From Thermoleophilia bacterium (GTDB taxonomy: Bacteria > Actinomycetota > Thermoleophilia > Miltoncostaeales > Miltoncostaeaceae), in contig JADLHW010000016.1 in NCBI GenBank assembly GCA_020848615.1, positions 1 to 32,480 of the forward strand: a stretch of DNA of 32,480 nucleotides, written 5' to 3'. Positions 6,878 to 14,184 of the stretch are shown piece after piece. The notes beneath the pieces are model-generated. The model saw nothing but the letters and a program-made list of their open reading frames with translations, made no database searches and was not told where the DNA came from. Position 1 is the stretch's first letter. Each line of letters starts with the position of its first letter. A program made the position numbers and the translations under genes.

Positions 6878-7303
6878 CTACTGGGCCGCGGCGGTCCGGA
6901 GACCGGCGGAGGCCCAGCCGCTGGTGCGCGGGGCCACGGTGCGGCGACGCGGGGCGAGCGCGGCGGCGAGGGTCAGGGCGACGCGGTAGCCGCAGTCGTC
7001 CTCGGACCCGGTGAGCAGCAGGGTGCCCGCGGCGCGGCCGGCGAGCACGCTGACCAGCTTGCGCGGCCGGTCGGCCACGATGATGAGCGGACGGTCGTCG
7101 TGGAGGAGCTCCTCGGTGACCTCGTCCCAGACCGGCGCGTCGTCGCGCAGGTCCACGATGAGGACGTCGCCCATCACCGGGGCGCCGCGCAGCTCGGCGG
7201 GCTCGTTGGAGGTGGCGTGGTGGCCGAGCCGGCGGACGGTCTCCTCGAGCGTCGTCCGGGGGGCGCCCTCGGCGCCCATGATCACGAAGTCGTGCGTCTG
7301 CAT
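6878..7303 (-). CDS. Degenerate receiver-like protein, function unknown
   Basis: A 141-residue cytoplasmic protein. The central part resembles a CheY-like receiver fold: GDVLIVDLRDDAPVWDEV (46-63, with Asp51 where the phosphorylated Asp would sit), RPLIIVADRP (71-80) and VLAGRAAGTLLLTGSEDD (86-103). The conserved Lys of the receiver active site appears to be missing, and the N-terminal acidic pair is not obvious, so it may not be phosphorylated. Residues 118-141 form a basic, Ala-rich tail. No output domain or kinase is adjacent. ATG 7303 is chosen; AGAGGGG lies about 12 nt upstream, a little far. The gene follows the low-complexity secreted-protein gene on the same strand, after a gap with hairpins. 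Confidence 0.6.
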   Translation of the reverse strand: MQTHDFVIMGAEGAPRTTLEETVRRLGHHATSNEPAELRGAPVMGDVLIVDLRDDAPVWDEVTEELLHDDRPLIIVADRPRKLVSVLAGRAAGTLLLTGSEDDCGYRVALTLAAALAPRRRTVAPRTSGWASAGLRTAAAQ

Positions 7304-7339
7304 TTTGAGTTCGATCCCCTCTGGGACGGAGTGTCGGGA

Positions 7340-7399
7340 CCGGTGCACAAGGGGCACCGGACCACACGGCCGTGTCTGCCGCCGGTGCGCGGGCGCACC
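7340..7399 (-). terminator. Two hairpins between two minus-strand genes
   Basis: GGTGCG/CGCACC (7384-7399), 18 nt past the stop of the secreted-protein gene, could end that transcript. CCGGTGC/GCACCGG (7340-7360, 7-nt loop) lies in the leader of the receiver-like gene. Neither has a U-tract. Confidence 0.4.
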
Positions 7400-7416
7400 A
7401 CGGCTGGGGGACCGGA

Positions 7417-8472
7417 CTAGCCGGGTCTCAGGGCGACCGGGTTGTAACCCGGGCACCCGGCGCCGCGCTGGGCGACGAGGGTGGCGAGATGCAGGCGCGG
7501 GATCCGCGGCGTGAGCGTCGCCATGAGCAGGGCCGCGGCGAAGATCAGGAGGATGGCGCCGGAGCTGCTGTTGCTGGCTCCGGGGAAGACGTACCCCGCC
7601 AGCATCTGCAGCAGGGAACCGCGGTCGTCGGAGCCCGTCGCGCGGAGCGGGATCTCCAGCGTCGCGGTGAGCTCGACGGCCTTGTCCCGACCGGTCGCGG
7701 CGCGAACCGACGGGTCACGCTGGACCGGGAAGACCGGCTGCGGGGATGCGTCCGCGACCGCCGGCGTGTTGCCGAGCACGGTCGTGGTGCCGAGCTGCGG
7801 GGTGAGGGTTGGCACCACCGCCGGGTCGGCGGCCGTCTTGGCCGGCTTGACCACGGGCGGCGTGTCCGCGCCGCGGGACGCGATGGGCAGCGACGAGGCT
7901 CCGGACGACGGCTCGGGGGCCGTGGCCGGGGTGCCGGTGCCGGCGGTGCCCGAGCCGGTCGCGGGAAGGGCTGCGGGAGCGATGGTGGCGCCGCCGGTGC
8001 CCGTGGCGGGGGCGACCTGGTCGGGGGCCAGGGAGTCGGGGATCGCCGTCACCGCGACCGGCACGGTCGCCGGGGTGGTGGGCGATGCCGGGGTCGCCGG
8101 GTCGGCCGCCGGGGTGGGCGTGGCCGCCGGTTCGGGGGCCGTGACGGCGACGGTCGTGGCGACGACCGGGGCCTGGGCGACCGGGATCGGCGTGGGGTCC
8201 GTCACCGGGTCGGGGACGGGAGTCGCGGGGTCCGTGGCGGTCGGCGTGACGCCCACGGGAGTGGGTGTGACCTCGGCGCTGACGGTCGCGGCTGCCTCGG
8301 CGGCGACGGCTGCCTCGGCGGCGACGGCGGCCTGGTCGCTGACGGCGACCTCATCGGTGGCGCCGACGGCGGCGGTGGCGCCGAGCGCGAGCGCGACGAC
8401 GGCCGCGGCAAGCGCGCGGGCGAGCCGGCTGCGGGGCGGGGCACTGCGTCCTGTCAGCGGGATGCGGGTCAA
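7417..8472 (-). CDS. Low-complexity Ala/Pro/Thr-rich exported protein with C-terminal membrane anchor
   Basis: A 351-residue protein I cannot assign to a family. The N-terminus has an Arg-rich stretch followed by a hydrophobic core and Ala sites (RLARALAAAVVALALGATA, 16-34), a signal peptide or signal anchor. Residues 40-285 are Ala, Pro, Thr and Val-rich with repeats such as PATPVPDP and VAAEAAVAAEAA, typical of a disordered wall-spanning or glycosylated stalk. Residues 305-320 (GAILLIFAAALLMATL) form a membrane helix, followed by a short basic tail. There is no LPXTG motif. The start is TTG with a weak AGG upstream, so the start is uncertain. The low complexity makes the reading frame less secure, but the antisense frame is less protein-like. 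Confidence 0.6.
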   Translation of the reverse strand: MTRIPLTGRSAPPRSRLARALAAAVVALALGATAAVGATDEVAVSDQAAVAAEAAVAAEAAATVSAEVTPTPVGVTPTATDPATPVPDPVTDPTPIPVAQAPVVATTVAVTAPEPAATPTPAADPATPASPTTPATVPVAVTAIPDSLAPDQVAPATGTGGATIAPAALPATGSGTAGTGTPATAPEPSSGASSLPIASRGADTPPVVKPAKTAADPAVVPTLTPQLGTTTVLGNTPAVADASPQPVFPVQRDPSVRAATGRDKAVELTATLEIPLRATGSDDRGSLLQMLAGYVFPGASNSSSGAILLIFAAALLMATLTPRIPRLHLATLVAQRGAGCPGYNPVALRPG

Positions 8473-8651
8473 GCGGACCTATCGCTCGTCGTTGCGCGGC
8501 ACCCTATACGCAAGTGGGGGCGCCCGAGAAGGGCCCGTGGTGCGTTTGTTGCTGTTCGCCACTCAATATCCCTCCAATGGGTGAGACGACCTGGCCGTTC
8601 CAACGGTTCCCCGCGACACGTGGAGGACCCGGGGCATCCGGGGCGGAGGGC

Positions 8652-8657
8652 TAGCAT
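8652..8657 (+). promoter_or_regulatory. -10 (TAGCAT) giving a leaderless transcript
   Basis: TAGCAT ends 8 nt before the GTG start at 8666, so transcription would begin at or within 1-2 nt of the start codon. No Shine-Dalgarno is present. The remaining gap 8473-8657 has an A+T-richer patch (about 8550-8580) and a small palindrome CCGTTCCAACGG (8595-8606) of unknown meaning. Confidence 0.5.
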
Positions 8658-8665
8658 CGGCCGCG

Positions 8666-10591
8666 GTGACGCTTCCCGGCCAGCTCGGACTGCAGCTCGA
8701 GACGCCGAGGCCGGCGGGGTCCACGCCCGCCCTCTCGGACCGCCTCTGCGCGCTGCTGGTGCGGCGGGGCCGGCCGCTCGAGGTGGGGCAGATCGCGTCG
8801 CAGCTGCTGCGCCTGCGGCGGTGCCCGGAGCGCCTGCAGCGCCGGCTCGTCGCGGAGATCATCGACGGCGACGCCCGCCTGGCCTGGCTCGGCCGCGACC
8901 TGGTGGGCCTGGCGCCGCAGGAGTGGGCCACCCGCGACCTCCGCGAGGCGACGTTCTGCGTGGTGGACCTGGAGACCACCGGCGGCTCCCCCGGGCGGTC
9001 GAGGATCACGGAGATCGGCGCGGTGCGCGTGGAGGGCATGCGCATCGCGGAGCGGTTCGCCACGCTCGTCGATCCCGGCCGTCCCATCCCCGAGATGATC
9101 ACCCGGCTCACCGGCATCGACGACGGCACCGTCGACGGCGCGCCGGAGGTCGCCGATGCCCTGGAGGGGTTCATCGCGTTCGCGCGGCAGGACGTGCTGG
9201 TGGCGCACAACGCGCCCTTCGACCTGCGGTTCCTGAACTACGAACGCCGCCGCGCCTCGGGCACGTACTTCACCCAGCCGTGGCTGGACACGCTCACCAT
9301 GGCGCGCCGGCTGCTGGGCGGCCGGGTGGGGCGGCACGACCTGGCGACCCTCGCCGCGTGGGCCGACACCGAGGTGCGGCCGGTCCACCGTGCGCTGCCG
9401 GACGCCGAGGCGACGGCTGAGCTGCTCATGCGGTTCGTGGACCTGCTCACGGAGGCCGGCCACGACACGCTGGAACGGGCCGTGGCGTTCGCCGCTCCCG
9501 GGGGGACACGGCACTCGTGGAAGCTGGCGCTCGCCGACGACCTGCCGACGCTGCCCGGCATCTACCTCATGCGCGACGCCCATGGCGGGGTGCTGTACGT
9601 GGGCAAGGCGCTGGATCTGCGCCGCCGCGTGCGGGCGTACTTCGGCCCGGGCGGGAGGCACGGCCGGCTCATCGGCCGGGCGCTGGAGCAACTGGACCGC
9701 ATCGACCACGAGGTGTGCGACTCGGACCTCGACGCCCTGCTGCGCGAGAGCCGCCTGCTGCGCGAGCTGCAGCCACCGTGCAACCGCAGGGGGCTCGGCG
9801 GGGCGCCGCGGTTCCTGGTGGCGACGGGCGCCCGGTACGCGCGCCTGCGGGTGGTCGCCGAGCCGGCCGAGGGGGCGTCGGTGCTCACCGAGGTGGGTGG
9901 CGAGAAGGTCGCCGAGCGGGCCCTCGAGTTCGTCGAGGCGGTGTACCCGGTGCGCACGTGCCACCCCCTGTGCCCGCCCGGGGCGGGCCTGGACGCCGGC
10001 GGCCGGCGATGCGCGGGGCCGTGCGGGGACGGCGACCCGGCGGCCCATGCCGCCGCGGTCGATGACGTCGCGGGGTTGTTCTCCGATCGTCCGGCGGCCG
10101 CCCTCGGGCGGCTGGGGGCGCGGCTGCTGGAGGCCGCCGCCGACGGCCGGTGGACCGGTGACGAGGACCAGCTGTCCGCGCTGCGCGCGACGCTCGGCAT
10201 GGCCCGGGCCGAGTGGCGGCGACGGTCGGGCGCCACCCCGGTGGCGGGGGTCGCCGAGCCCGCCGGCCGGCCCGGCGAGGTGGTGCTGGTCGCGATGTTC
10301 CGCGGCGCGGTGACCGGGCGGGCCCTGGTGCGTGCCGACGAGTGGTGGGACCAGGCCGCGGCCCTCCTGGCGGCCATCGCGGCGGCGGAGGCCGGTGGCC
10401 TCGTGCCGGCGGGGCACCCCGCGGAGGCGGCCCTCCTGGAGCAGCGCGTCCGCGACCGGGGGACGCTCGCGGCCGTCACGCTGCCCGAGGGATGGCGGGC
10501 CCCGGACATGCTCGACCGCATCGGCCGGGCGGTCGCCTGGGCCGTCGCGCAGCCCCGGCGGGCGCGGCCGGAGCCCGACCCGCCGGACTGA
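8666..10591 (+). CDS. DnaQ-like exonuclease fused to UvrC-type GIY-YIG endonuclease
   Basis: A 641-residue two-nuclease fusion, similar in architecture to mycobacterial Rv2191-type proteins. Residues 1-92 are a small helical N-domain. A DEDDh 3'-5' exonuclease spans about 95-265: ExoI VVDLETTGG (Asp101, Glu103), ExoII HNAPFDLRFL (Asn182, Asp186), ExoIII HRALPDAEAT (His241, Asp246). The GIY-YIG domain spans about 290-370: PGIY (297-300), YVGKALDLRRRV (311-322), ESRLLRELQP (361-370, metal-binding Glu361). A Cys-containing segment and an unassigned C-terminal region follow. The UvrC C-terminal RNase-H-like half appears absent, so it is Cho-like. The likely role is DNA repair; substrates are not established. 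GTG 8666 appears leaderless. Confidence 0.9.
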   Translation: MTLPGQLGLQLETPRPAGSTPALSDRLCALLVRRGRPLEVGQIASQLLRLRRCPERLQRRLVAEIIDGDARLAWLGRDLVGLAPQEWATRDLREATFCVVDLETTGGSPGRSRITEIGAVRVEGMRIAERFATLVDPGRPIPEMITRLTGIDDGTVDGAPEVADALEGFIAFARQDVLVAHNAPFDLRFLNYERRRASGTYFTQPWLDTLTMARRLLGGRVGRHDLATLAAWADTEVRPVHRALPDAEATAELLMRFVDLLTEAGHDTLERAVAFAAPGGTRHSWKLALADDLPTLPGIYLMRDAHGGVLYVGKALDLRRRVRAYFGPGGRHGRLIGRALEQLDRIDHEVCDSDLDALLRESRLLRELQPPCNRRGLGGAPRFLVATGARYARLRVVAEPAEGASVLTEVGGEKVAERALEFVEAVYPVRTCHPLCPPGAGLDAGGRRCAGPCGDGDPAAHAAAVDDVAGLFSDRPAAALGRLGARLLEAAADGRWTGDEDQLSALRATLGMARAEWRRRSGATPVAGVAEPAGRPGEVVLVAMFRGAVTGRALVRADEWWDQAAALLAAIAAAEAGGLVPAGHPAEAALLEQRVRDRGTLAAVTLPEGWRAPDMLDRIGRAVAWAVAQPRRARPEPDPPD

Positions 10592-10603
10592 CGGGCCGTC
10601 CGG

Positions 10604-10609
10604 TACCCT
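10604..10609 (+). promoter_or_regulatory. -10 (TACCCT) giving a leaderless trpS transcript
   Basis: TACCCT lies in the 26-bp gap after the nuclease gene and ends 8 nt before the trpS ATG. There is no Shine-Dalgarno in between. Confidence 0.45.
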
Positions 10610-10617
10610 CGGCGGCC

Positions 10618-11610
10618 ATGCCTCGCGTCCTCTCCTGCATCCAGCCGTCCGGCGCCGTCCACCTCGGGAACTACCTGGGGGCCCTCCGCAACTGGGTCCT
10701 CGGGCAGCACGAGGCCGACGCCTTCCACGGCATCGTCGACCTGCACGCCATGGTCTCCGTCCAGGAGCCCGGGGTCATCGGCGCCCAGACCATCGAGCTC
10801 GCCGCCGTCCTGTTCGCCGTGGGCCTCGACCCCGATGTGGCGACGGTGTTCGTGCAGAGCCACGTCCCGGAGCACGCCCGCCTGTCGTGGCTCATGGAGT
10901 GCACCGTCTCGTACGGCGAGCTGTCCCGGATGACCCAGTTCAAGGACAAGACCGCGAAGGGCGGCACGGACTTCGTGCCCGCGGGGCTGTTCACGTACCC
11001 GGCGCTGCAGGCCGCCGACATCCTGCTGTACGACACCGACCACGTGCCGGTGGGCGACGACCAGCGCCAGCACGTGGAGATCACGCGGGACATCGCGGTG
11101 CGCTTCAACCAGCGCTACGGGGCCGAGGTGTTCCGGCTGCCCGACGCGGTGGTGCCGAAGGCCGGCGCACGGGTCATGGACCTCCAGGAGCCGACGAGCA
11201 AGATGTCCAAGTCCAACAGCGCCGAGACCGGGATCATCTACCTGTCGGACCCGCCGGCCACGGTCGCGAAGAAGTTCAAGCGGGCCGTCACGGACTCCGA
11301 GAACTCGGTGCGGTACGACCGGGCGGCCAAGCCCGGCGTGTCGAACCTGCTGGACATCCTGGCGGCGTGCGGGGGCGGGGACCCGGCGGCCCTGGCCGGG
11401 GACTTCACCCAGTACGGGCCGCTGAAGGCCGCCGCCGCGGACGCCGTGGTGGCGACGCTGGAGCCCATCCAGGCCCGGTACCGCGAGCTGATGGACGACC
11501 GGGCCGAGCTGTCGCGGCTGCTGCGGGTCGGGGCGCACAAGGCCGAGGTGGTGGCGTCCGAGACCTACCGGCGCGCGACCGAGGCGGTCGGATTCCTGCC
11601 GCCGGGGTGA
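10618..11610 (+). CDS. trpS: Tryptophanyl-tRNA synthetase
   Basis: A 330-residue class I synthetase charging tRNA-Trp, of normal bacterial length. Signatures are the HIGH-type motif HLGN (15-18) in SGAVHLGNYLGALR, DLHA (41-44), the tryptophan-pocket and dimer segment YPALQAADILLYDTDHVPVG (127-146), GDDQRQHVEITRDIA, and the catalytic loop KMSKS (195-199). ATG 10618 matches the family N-terminus; longer in-frame readings lie within the upstream gene. It is followed by mutY with a 1-bp stop/start overlap (TGATG), so trpS, mutY and mutT form one operon. Confidence 0.97.
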   Translation: MPRVLSCIQPSGAVHLGNYLGALRNWVLGQHEADAFHGIVDLHAMVSVQEPGVIGAQTIELAAVLFAVGLDPDVATVFVQSHVPEHARLSWLMECTVSYGELSRMTQFKDKTAKGGTDFVPAGLFTYPALQAADILLYDTDHVPVGDDQRQHVEITRDIAVRFNQRYGAEVFRLPDAVVPKAGARVMDLQEPTSKMSKSNSAETGIIYLSDPPATVAKKFKRAVTDSENSVRYDRAAKPGVSNLLDILAACGGGDPAALAGDFTQYGPLKAAAADAVVATLEPIQARYRELMDDRAELSRLLRVGAHKAEVVASETYRRATEAVGFLPPG

Positions 11611-12410
11611 TGCGGGCGGCGCCCGCTGCCCGGCCGGTCCCCGCGGGGGACGCGGTCGCACGACTGCTGGCGTGGTTCGCCTCGGAGGGGGCCGATCTCC
11701 CGTGGCGGCGCACCCGCGACCGGTACGCGGTGCTGGTCGCCGAGGTGATGCTGCAGTCCACCCAGGTGGCGCGCGTGGTGCCCTTCTACGAGGCGTGGCT
11801 GCGCCGCTGGCCGTCGGCGGGGGACCTGGCGGACGCCGCGCTGGGCGACGTGCTCGCGCTGTGGCACGGCCTGGGGTACCCGCGGCGCGCGCGGAACCTG
11901 CGGTCCGCGGCCCGGCACGTGGTGGACCACGGCTGGCCGGACCGCCTCACCGACCTGCCCGGCGTGGGGCCGTACACGGCGGCCGCGATCCGGTGCTTCG
12001 CCGACGGTGAGGCCGTGCTCCCCGTGGACACCAACGTGGAGCGCATCCTCGCGCGGCGGTTCCCGGGCGGCTGGCCCGGCACGCCCGACGGCGAGGGCTG
12101 GGCGGCGGGCCAGGCCCTCATGGACCTGGGGCGCCTGTGGTGCACGGCCCGGACCCCGGGCTGCGGTTCGGGCTGCCCCGTGCGGGAGGGCTGCCCCGCG
12201 GCCGATGCCGGGTCGGTGGACGAGGTGACCCCCAGGAAGCGGCCGCAGGGACGCTACGCGGGGTCGATGCGCCAGCGCCGGGGGACGCTCCTGGGCCGGC
12301 TGGCCGAGACGGGACGGGTGCCGGTGGCCGCCGACCCGGACGCCGCGGCGGGCCTGGTGGCGGACGGCCTCGCCGCGCGCGACGGCGCCGACCTGGTCCC
12401 CGCGGGATGA
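11610..12410 (+). CDS. mutY: A/G-specific adenine DNA glycosylase, short form
   Basis: A 266-residue MutY that removes adenine mispaired with 8-oxoguanine. Visible: the catalytic helix AEVMLQSTQV (Glu45), the helix-hairpin-helix LPGVGPYTAAAI (116-127), the catalytic Asp in VDTNVERIL (Asp140), and a four-Cys iron-sulphur loop (Cys178, 185, 189, 195). The Cys spacing reads C-x6-C-x3-C-x5-C, one residue more than the usual C-x6-C-x2-C-x5-C. The C-terminal NUDIX-like 8-oxoG domain is absent; in its place is a short winged-helix-like segment (YAGSMRQRRGTLLGRL...), as in other actinobacterial MutYs. The ATG overlaps the trpS stop; GTG 11607 is also possible. The next gene is a true NUDIX enzyme, overlapping by 4 bp. 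Confidence 0.93.
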   Translation: MRAAPAARPVPAGDAVARLLAWFASEGADLPWRRTRDRYAVLVAEVMLQSTQVARVVPFYEAWLRRWPSAGDLADAALGDVLALWHGLGYPRRARNLRSAARHVVDHGWPDRLTDLPGVGPYTAAAIRCFADGEAVLPVDTNVERILARRFPGGWPGTPDGEGWAAGQALMDLGRLWCTARTPGCGSGCPVREGCPAADAGSVDEVTPRKRPQGRYAGSMRQRRGTLLGRLAETGRVPVAADPDAAAGLVADGLAARDGADLVPAG

Positions 12411-12826
12411 GCGGCTCCCCGACCCGGGTCGTGGTCGCCGGGGTGATCGTCCACGGCGGCCGGGTGTTGGTGAGCCAGCGGCGGCCCGGCGGCGGGCAGG
12501 CCGGGAGGTGGGAGTTCCCGGGAGGCAAGCGCGAGCGCGGCGAGACCGACCAGGCGGCCCTGCGGCGCGAGCTCATGGAGGAGCTCGGCGTGGAGCTGCG
12601 GGTGGGCGAGCGCCTGTGGACCGCCCCCGCCGGGCCCCTCGAGCTCCGCTTCTACCGGGTGCCCTGGGCCCCGGGCCTGCGGCCCCGTCCGCTGGGGGTC
12701 GTCCAGTTCCGCTGGGTGCGCCTGGAGGATCTGCCGGCGTATCCCTTCCCGCCCGCGGACGACGAGCTGGTGCGGCGTCTCGCGGCGGGGGCCCTGCCGC
12801 TGGGCGGGCCCACCCCGTCCGCCTGA
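12407..12826 (+). CDS. mutT: NUDIX hydrolase, MutT-type (8-oxo-dGTP diphosphatase candidate)
   Basis: A 139-residue single-domain NUDIX pyrophosphohydrolase. The complete Nudix box is present: Gly40 to Val62, with Gx5E at 40-46 and RELMEELGV at 54-62. It is preceded by GRWEFPGGK (33-41), the MutT/8-oxo-dGTPase signature. The N-terminal strand (RVVVAGVIVHGGRVLVSQR) and the C-terminal FRWVRLEDLPAYPFPPADDELV fit MutT or CTP pyrophosphatase relatives. It starts inside the mutY stop (ATGA), so the pair would cleanse the nucleotide pool and repair A:8-oxoG mispairs together. Substrate specificity is inferred from the box and the neighbour. Confidence 0.88.
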   Translation: MSGSPTRVVVAGVIVHGGRVLVSQRRPGGGQAGRWEFPGGKRERGETDQAALRRELMEELGVELRVGERLWTAPAGPLELRFYRVPWAPGLRPRPLGVVQFRWVRLEDLPAYPFPPADDELVRRLAAGALPLGGPTPSA

Positions 12827-12845
12827 GTCATCCTGTCCGGGGGGC

Positions 12846-12851
12846 TACAAT
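12846..12851 (+). promoter_or_regulatory. -10 (TACAAT) of the 55-residue gene
   Basis: TACAAT is one mismatch from consensus, 20 nt after the mutT stop. CTGAGT at 12823-12828 is at the right distance for a poor -35. GGGAGG (12867-12872) is the ribosome-binding site, 5 nt before the ATG. Confidence 0.55.
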
Positions 12852-12877
12852 CCCCCGGCGATTCCAGGGAGGTGGAC

Positions 12878-13045
12878 ATGGCCAAGGCAAAGCGTGAACG
12901 GCGGGCGAGCATCCGGAACATGTCGGGTGCCGACGACGCCCTCGAGGCGTTGAACCGCCTGGAGAAGATGGAGCGGGAGCAGCAGGCCGCGGCCACTCCT
13001 CCGGACGAGGGGACCGAGGAGCAGCCGGAGGCCCAGGAGGCCTGA
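12878..13045 (+). CDS. Small charged protein (55 aa), function unknown
   Basis: A 55-residue protein starting MAKAKRERRASIRNMSGADD, followed by a short amphipathic helix (ALEALNRLEKMEREQQ) and an acidic Glu/Pro tail. The highly basic N-terminus next to an acidic C-terminus suggests a cytoplasmic nucleic-acid- or ribosome-associated protein, but I recognise no family. Support for a real gene is strong for its size: a TACAAT -10, an ideal GGGAGG Shine-Dalgarno 5 nt from ATG, in-frame G/C-rich third positions, and a hairpin after the stop shared with the convergent gene. Confidence 0.72.
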   Translation: MAKAKRERRASIRNMSGADDALEALNRLEKMEREQQAAATPPDEGTEEQPEAQEA

Positions 13046-13053
13046 GCCTCCTC

Positions 13054-13073
13054 GCCCGGGCTCAGCCCCGGGC
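13054..13073. terminator. Bidirectional hairpin between convergent genes
   Basis: GCCCGGG (13054-13060) pairs with CCCGGGC (13067-13073) around a 6-nt loop. It overlaps the stop codon of the minus-strand gene and is 8 nt past the stop of the small plus-strand gene. Confidence 0.6.
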
Positions 13074-14123
13074 CGGGACGAAGCGGATCGTCCGGGCGGT
13101 GAAGTCGCCCACCCACACCCCGCGACCCGCGGGGGCGAGGGACCACGGGTCGAAGCCGACGCGCACCGGCGCGGCGGTGAGCCGGCCCGTGGTGCCGTCG
13201 AGGCGGAACACCCTGGCGCGCGTGTGACCCCGGACCTGCCCGATCGCCCACAGGGCACCGTGGCCGTCGGCGGTGATGCGCCGCAGGCGGCAGCCGCCGC
13301 GGGAGGTGGCGTCCCACCGTTCGGGAACCGATGTCGCCCTGCCGGCCGGCGAAAGCCGGGTGATGGCGCAGGCGTACTGCTGCTTGAGCCATGTGACGCC
13401 GCGGGCGCGGGCGATGAGCCTGCCCCCGGAGACGACCGGCACGCCGGCGCCGCGGGATGCGGCGAGGCGGTCGAGGCGATATGTGCGCATGCTGACCGAG
13501 GCCTTCGTCCCCCAGAAGATCCCGGGGTTCCCGGCGGCGAGCTGGAGCGGGCCCTGCCCCTCGAAGATGGTCCCGCCGGTGACCGGGGGGTCGAAGATCC
13601 GGCCCACGGCCACCGCGTCGGTGGCGGTGTCGATGGTGTCCACCCGGTGCCCGGCCCACGGCACGCCGCCCGGCACCCGCACCTCCAGGGCGTAGAGGCC
13701 CGAGCTGCCGGCGGCCACGTCACGGGCCGAACCCTCCAGGCCGATCGAGGTCACCGTGATCGTGTTCCCGGTGCGGGTGGCGCGCACGATGCGGCCGCCG
13801 GCGGTGACGGTCCACGCCGACCCGGCGCTGACCACCAGCGGGTGGGGAACGGCGCAGCACGGGACGAGGGGCTTGCCCCAGTACCGCTGGAGCGAGGCGT
13901 CGTCGTGCAGGATCACCGGCTCGCCGACGGGCGTGCCCGTCGTGAGGTCGTACAGCCGCAGGGTCCGGGGCGTGCCCTCCTGCACCACCCACATGCCGCC
14001 GGCGCCCACCGCGATCTCGCCGGGCGGCGCCTCGGTGCGGATGAGCGTGGGCGCCGCGGACGCGGGGGCGGCGCAGGCGAGCGACGCGGCGACCAGGGCG
14101 AGCAGGCGGGTGCGCGAGGCCAT
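13062..14123 (-). CDS. Secreted beta-rich (propeller-like) protein, function unknown
   Basis: A 353-residue exported protein. The signal peptide is clear (MASRTRLLALVAASLACAAPASA). The rest is beta-rich, with recurrent blades: IAVGAGGMWVVQEGTPRTL, VVSAGSAWTVTAGGRIVRAT, DVAAGSSGLYALEVRV, LQLAAGNPGIFWGTKA, ITADGHGALWAIGQVR and LAPAGRGVWVGDFTARTIR. This 'aGsgalWvv...g.v.r' pattern resembles streptogramin-lyase/NHL-type propellers. Several Cys pairs (CC at about 97-98, Cys268/286) could form disulphides outside the cell. There is no membrane anchor. The ATG at 14123 has AGGA 8 nt upstream. The gene follows phoU by 61 bp on the same strand; a functional link is not evident. Confidence 0.72.
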   Translation of the reverse strand: MASRTRLLALVAASLACAAPASAAPTLIRTEAPPGEIAVGAGGMWVVQEGTPRTLRLYDLTTGTPVGEPVILHDDASLQRYWGKPLVPCCAVPHPLVVSAGSAWTVTAGGRIVRATRTGNTITVTSIGLEGSARDVAAGSSGLYALEVRVPGGVPWAGHRVDTIDTATDAVAVGRIFDPPVTGGTIFEGQGPLQLAAGNPGIFWGTKASVSMRTYRLDRLAASRGAGVPVVSGGRLIARARGVTWLKQQYACAITRLSPAGRATSVPERWDATSRGGCRLRRITADGHGALWAIGQVRGHTRARVFRLDGTTGRLTAAPVRVGFDPWSLAPAGRGVWVGDFTARTIRFVPARG

Positions 14124-14184
14124 GACGCGCATCCTGGTGCCCGATCGCGGTGCTCCCGTCAGCGCCTCGCGGGAACGGTGCGCG

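Noticed and set aside
13062-14123. The secreted propeller-like protein as a BtuG-type B12 binder belonging to the riboswitch operon
   Set aside because: It lies beyond a strong terminator and phoU with its own promoter, has no lipobox, and only a vague blade pattern supports it.
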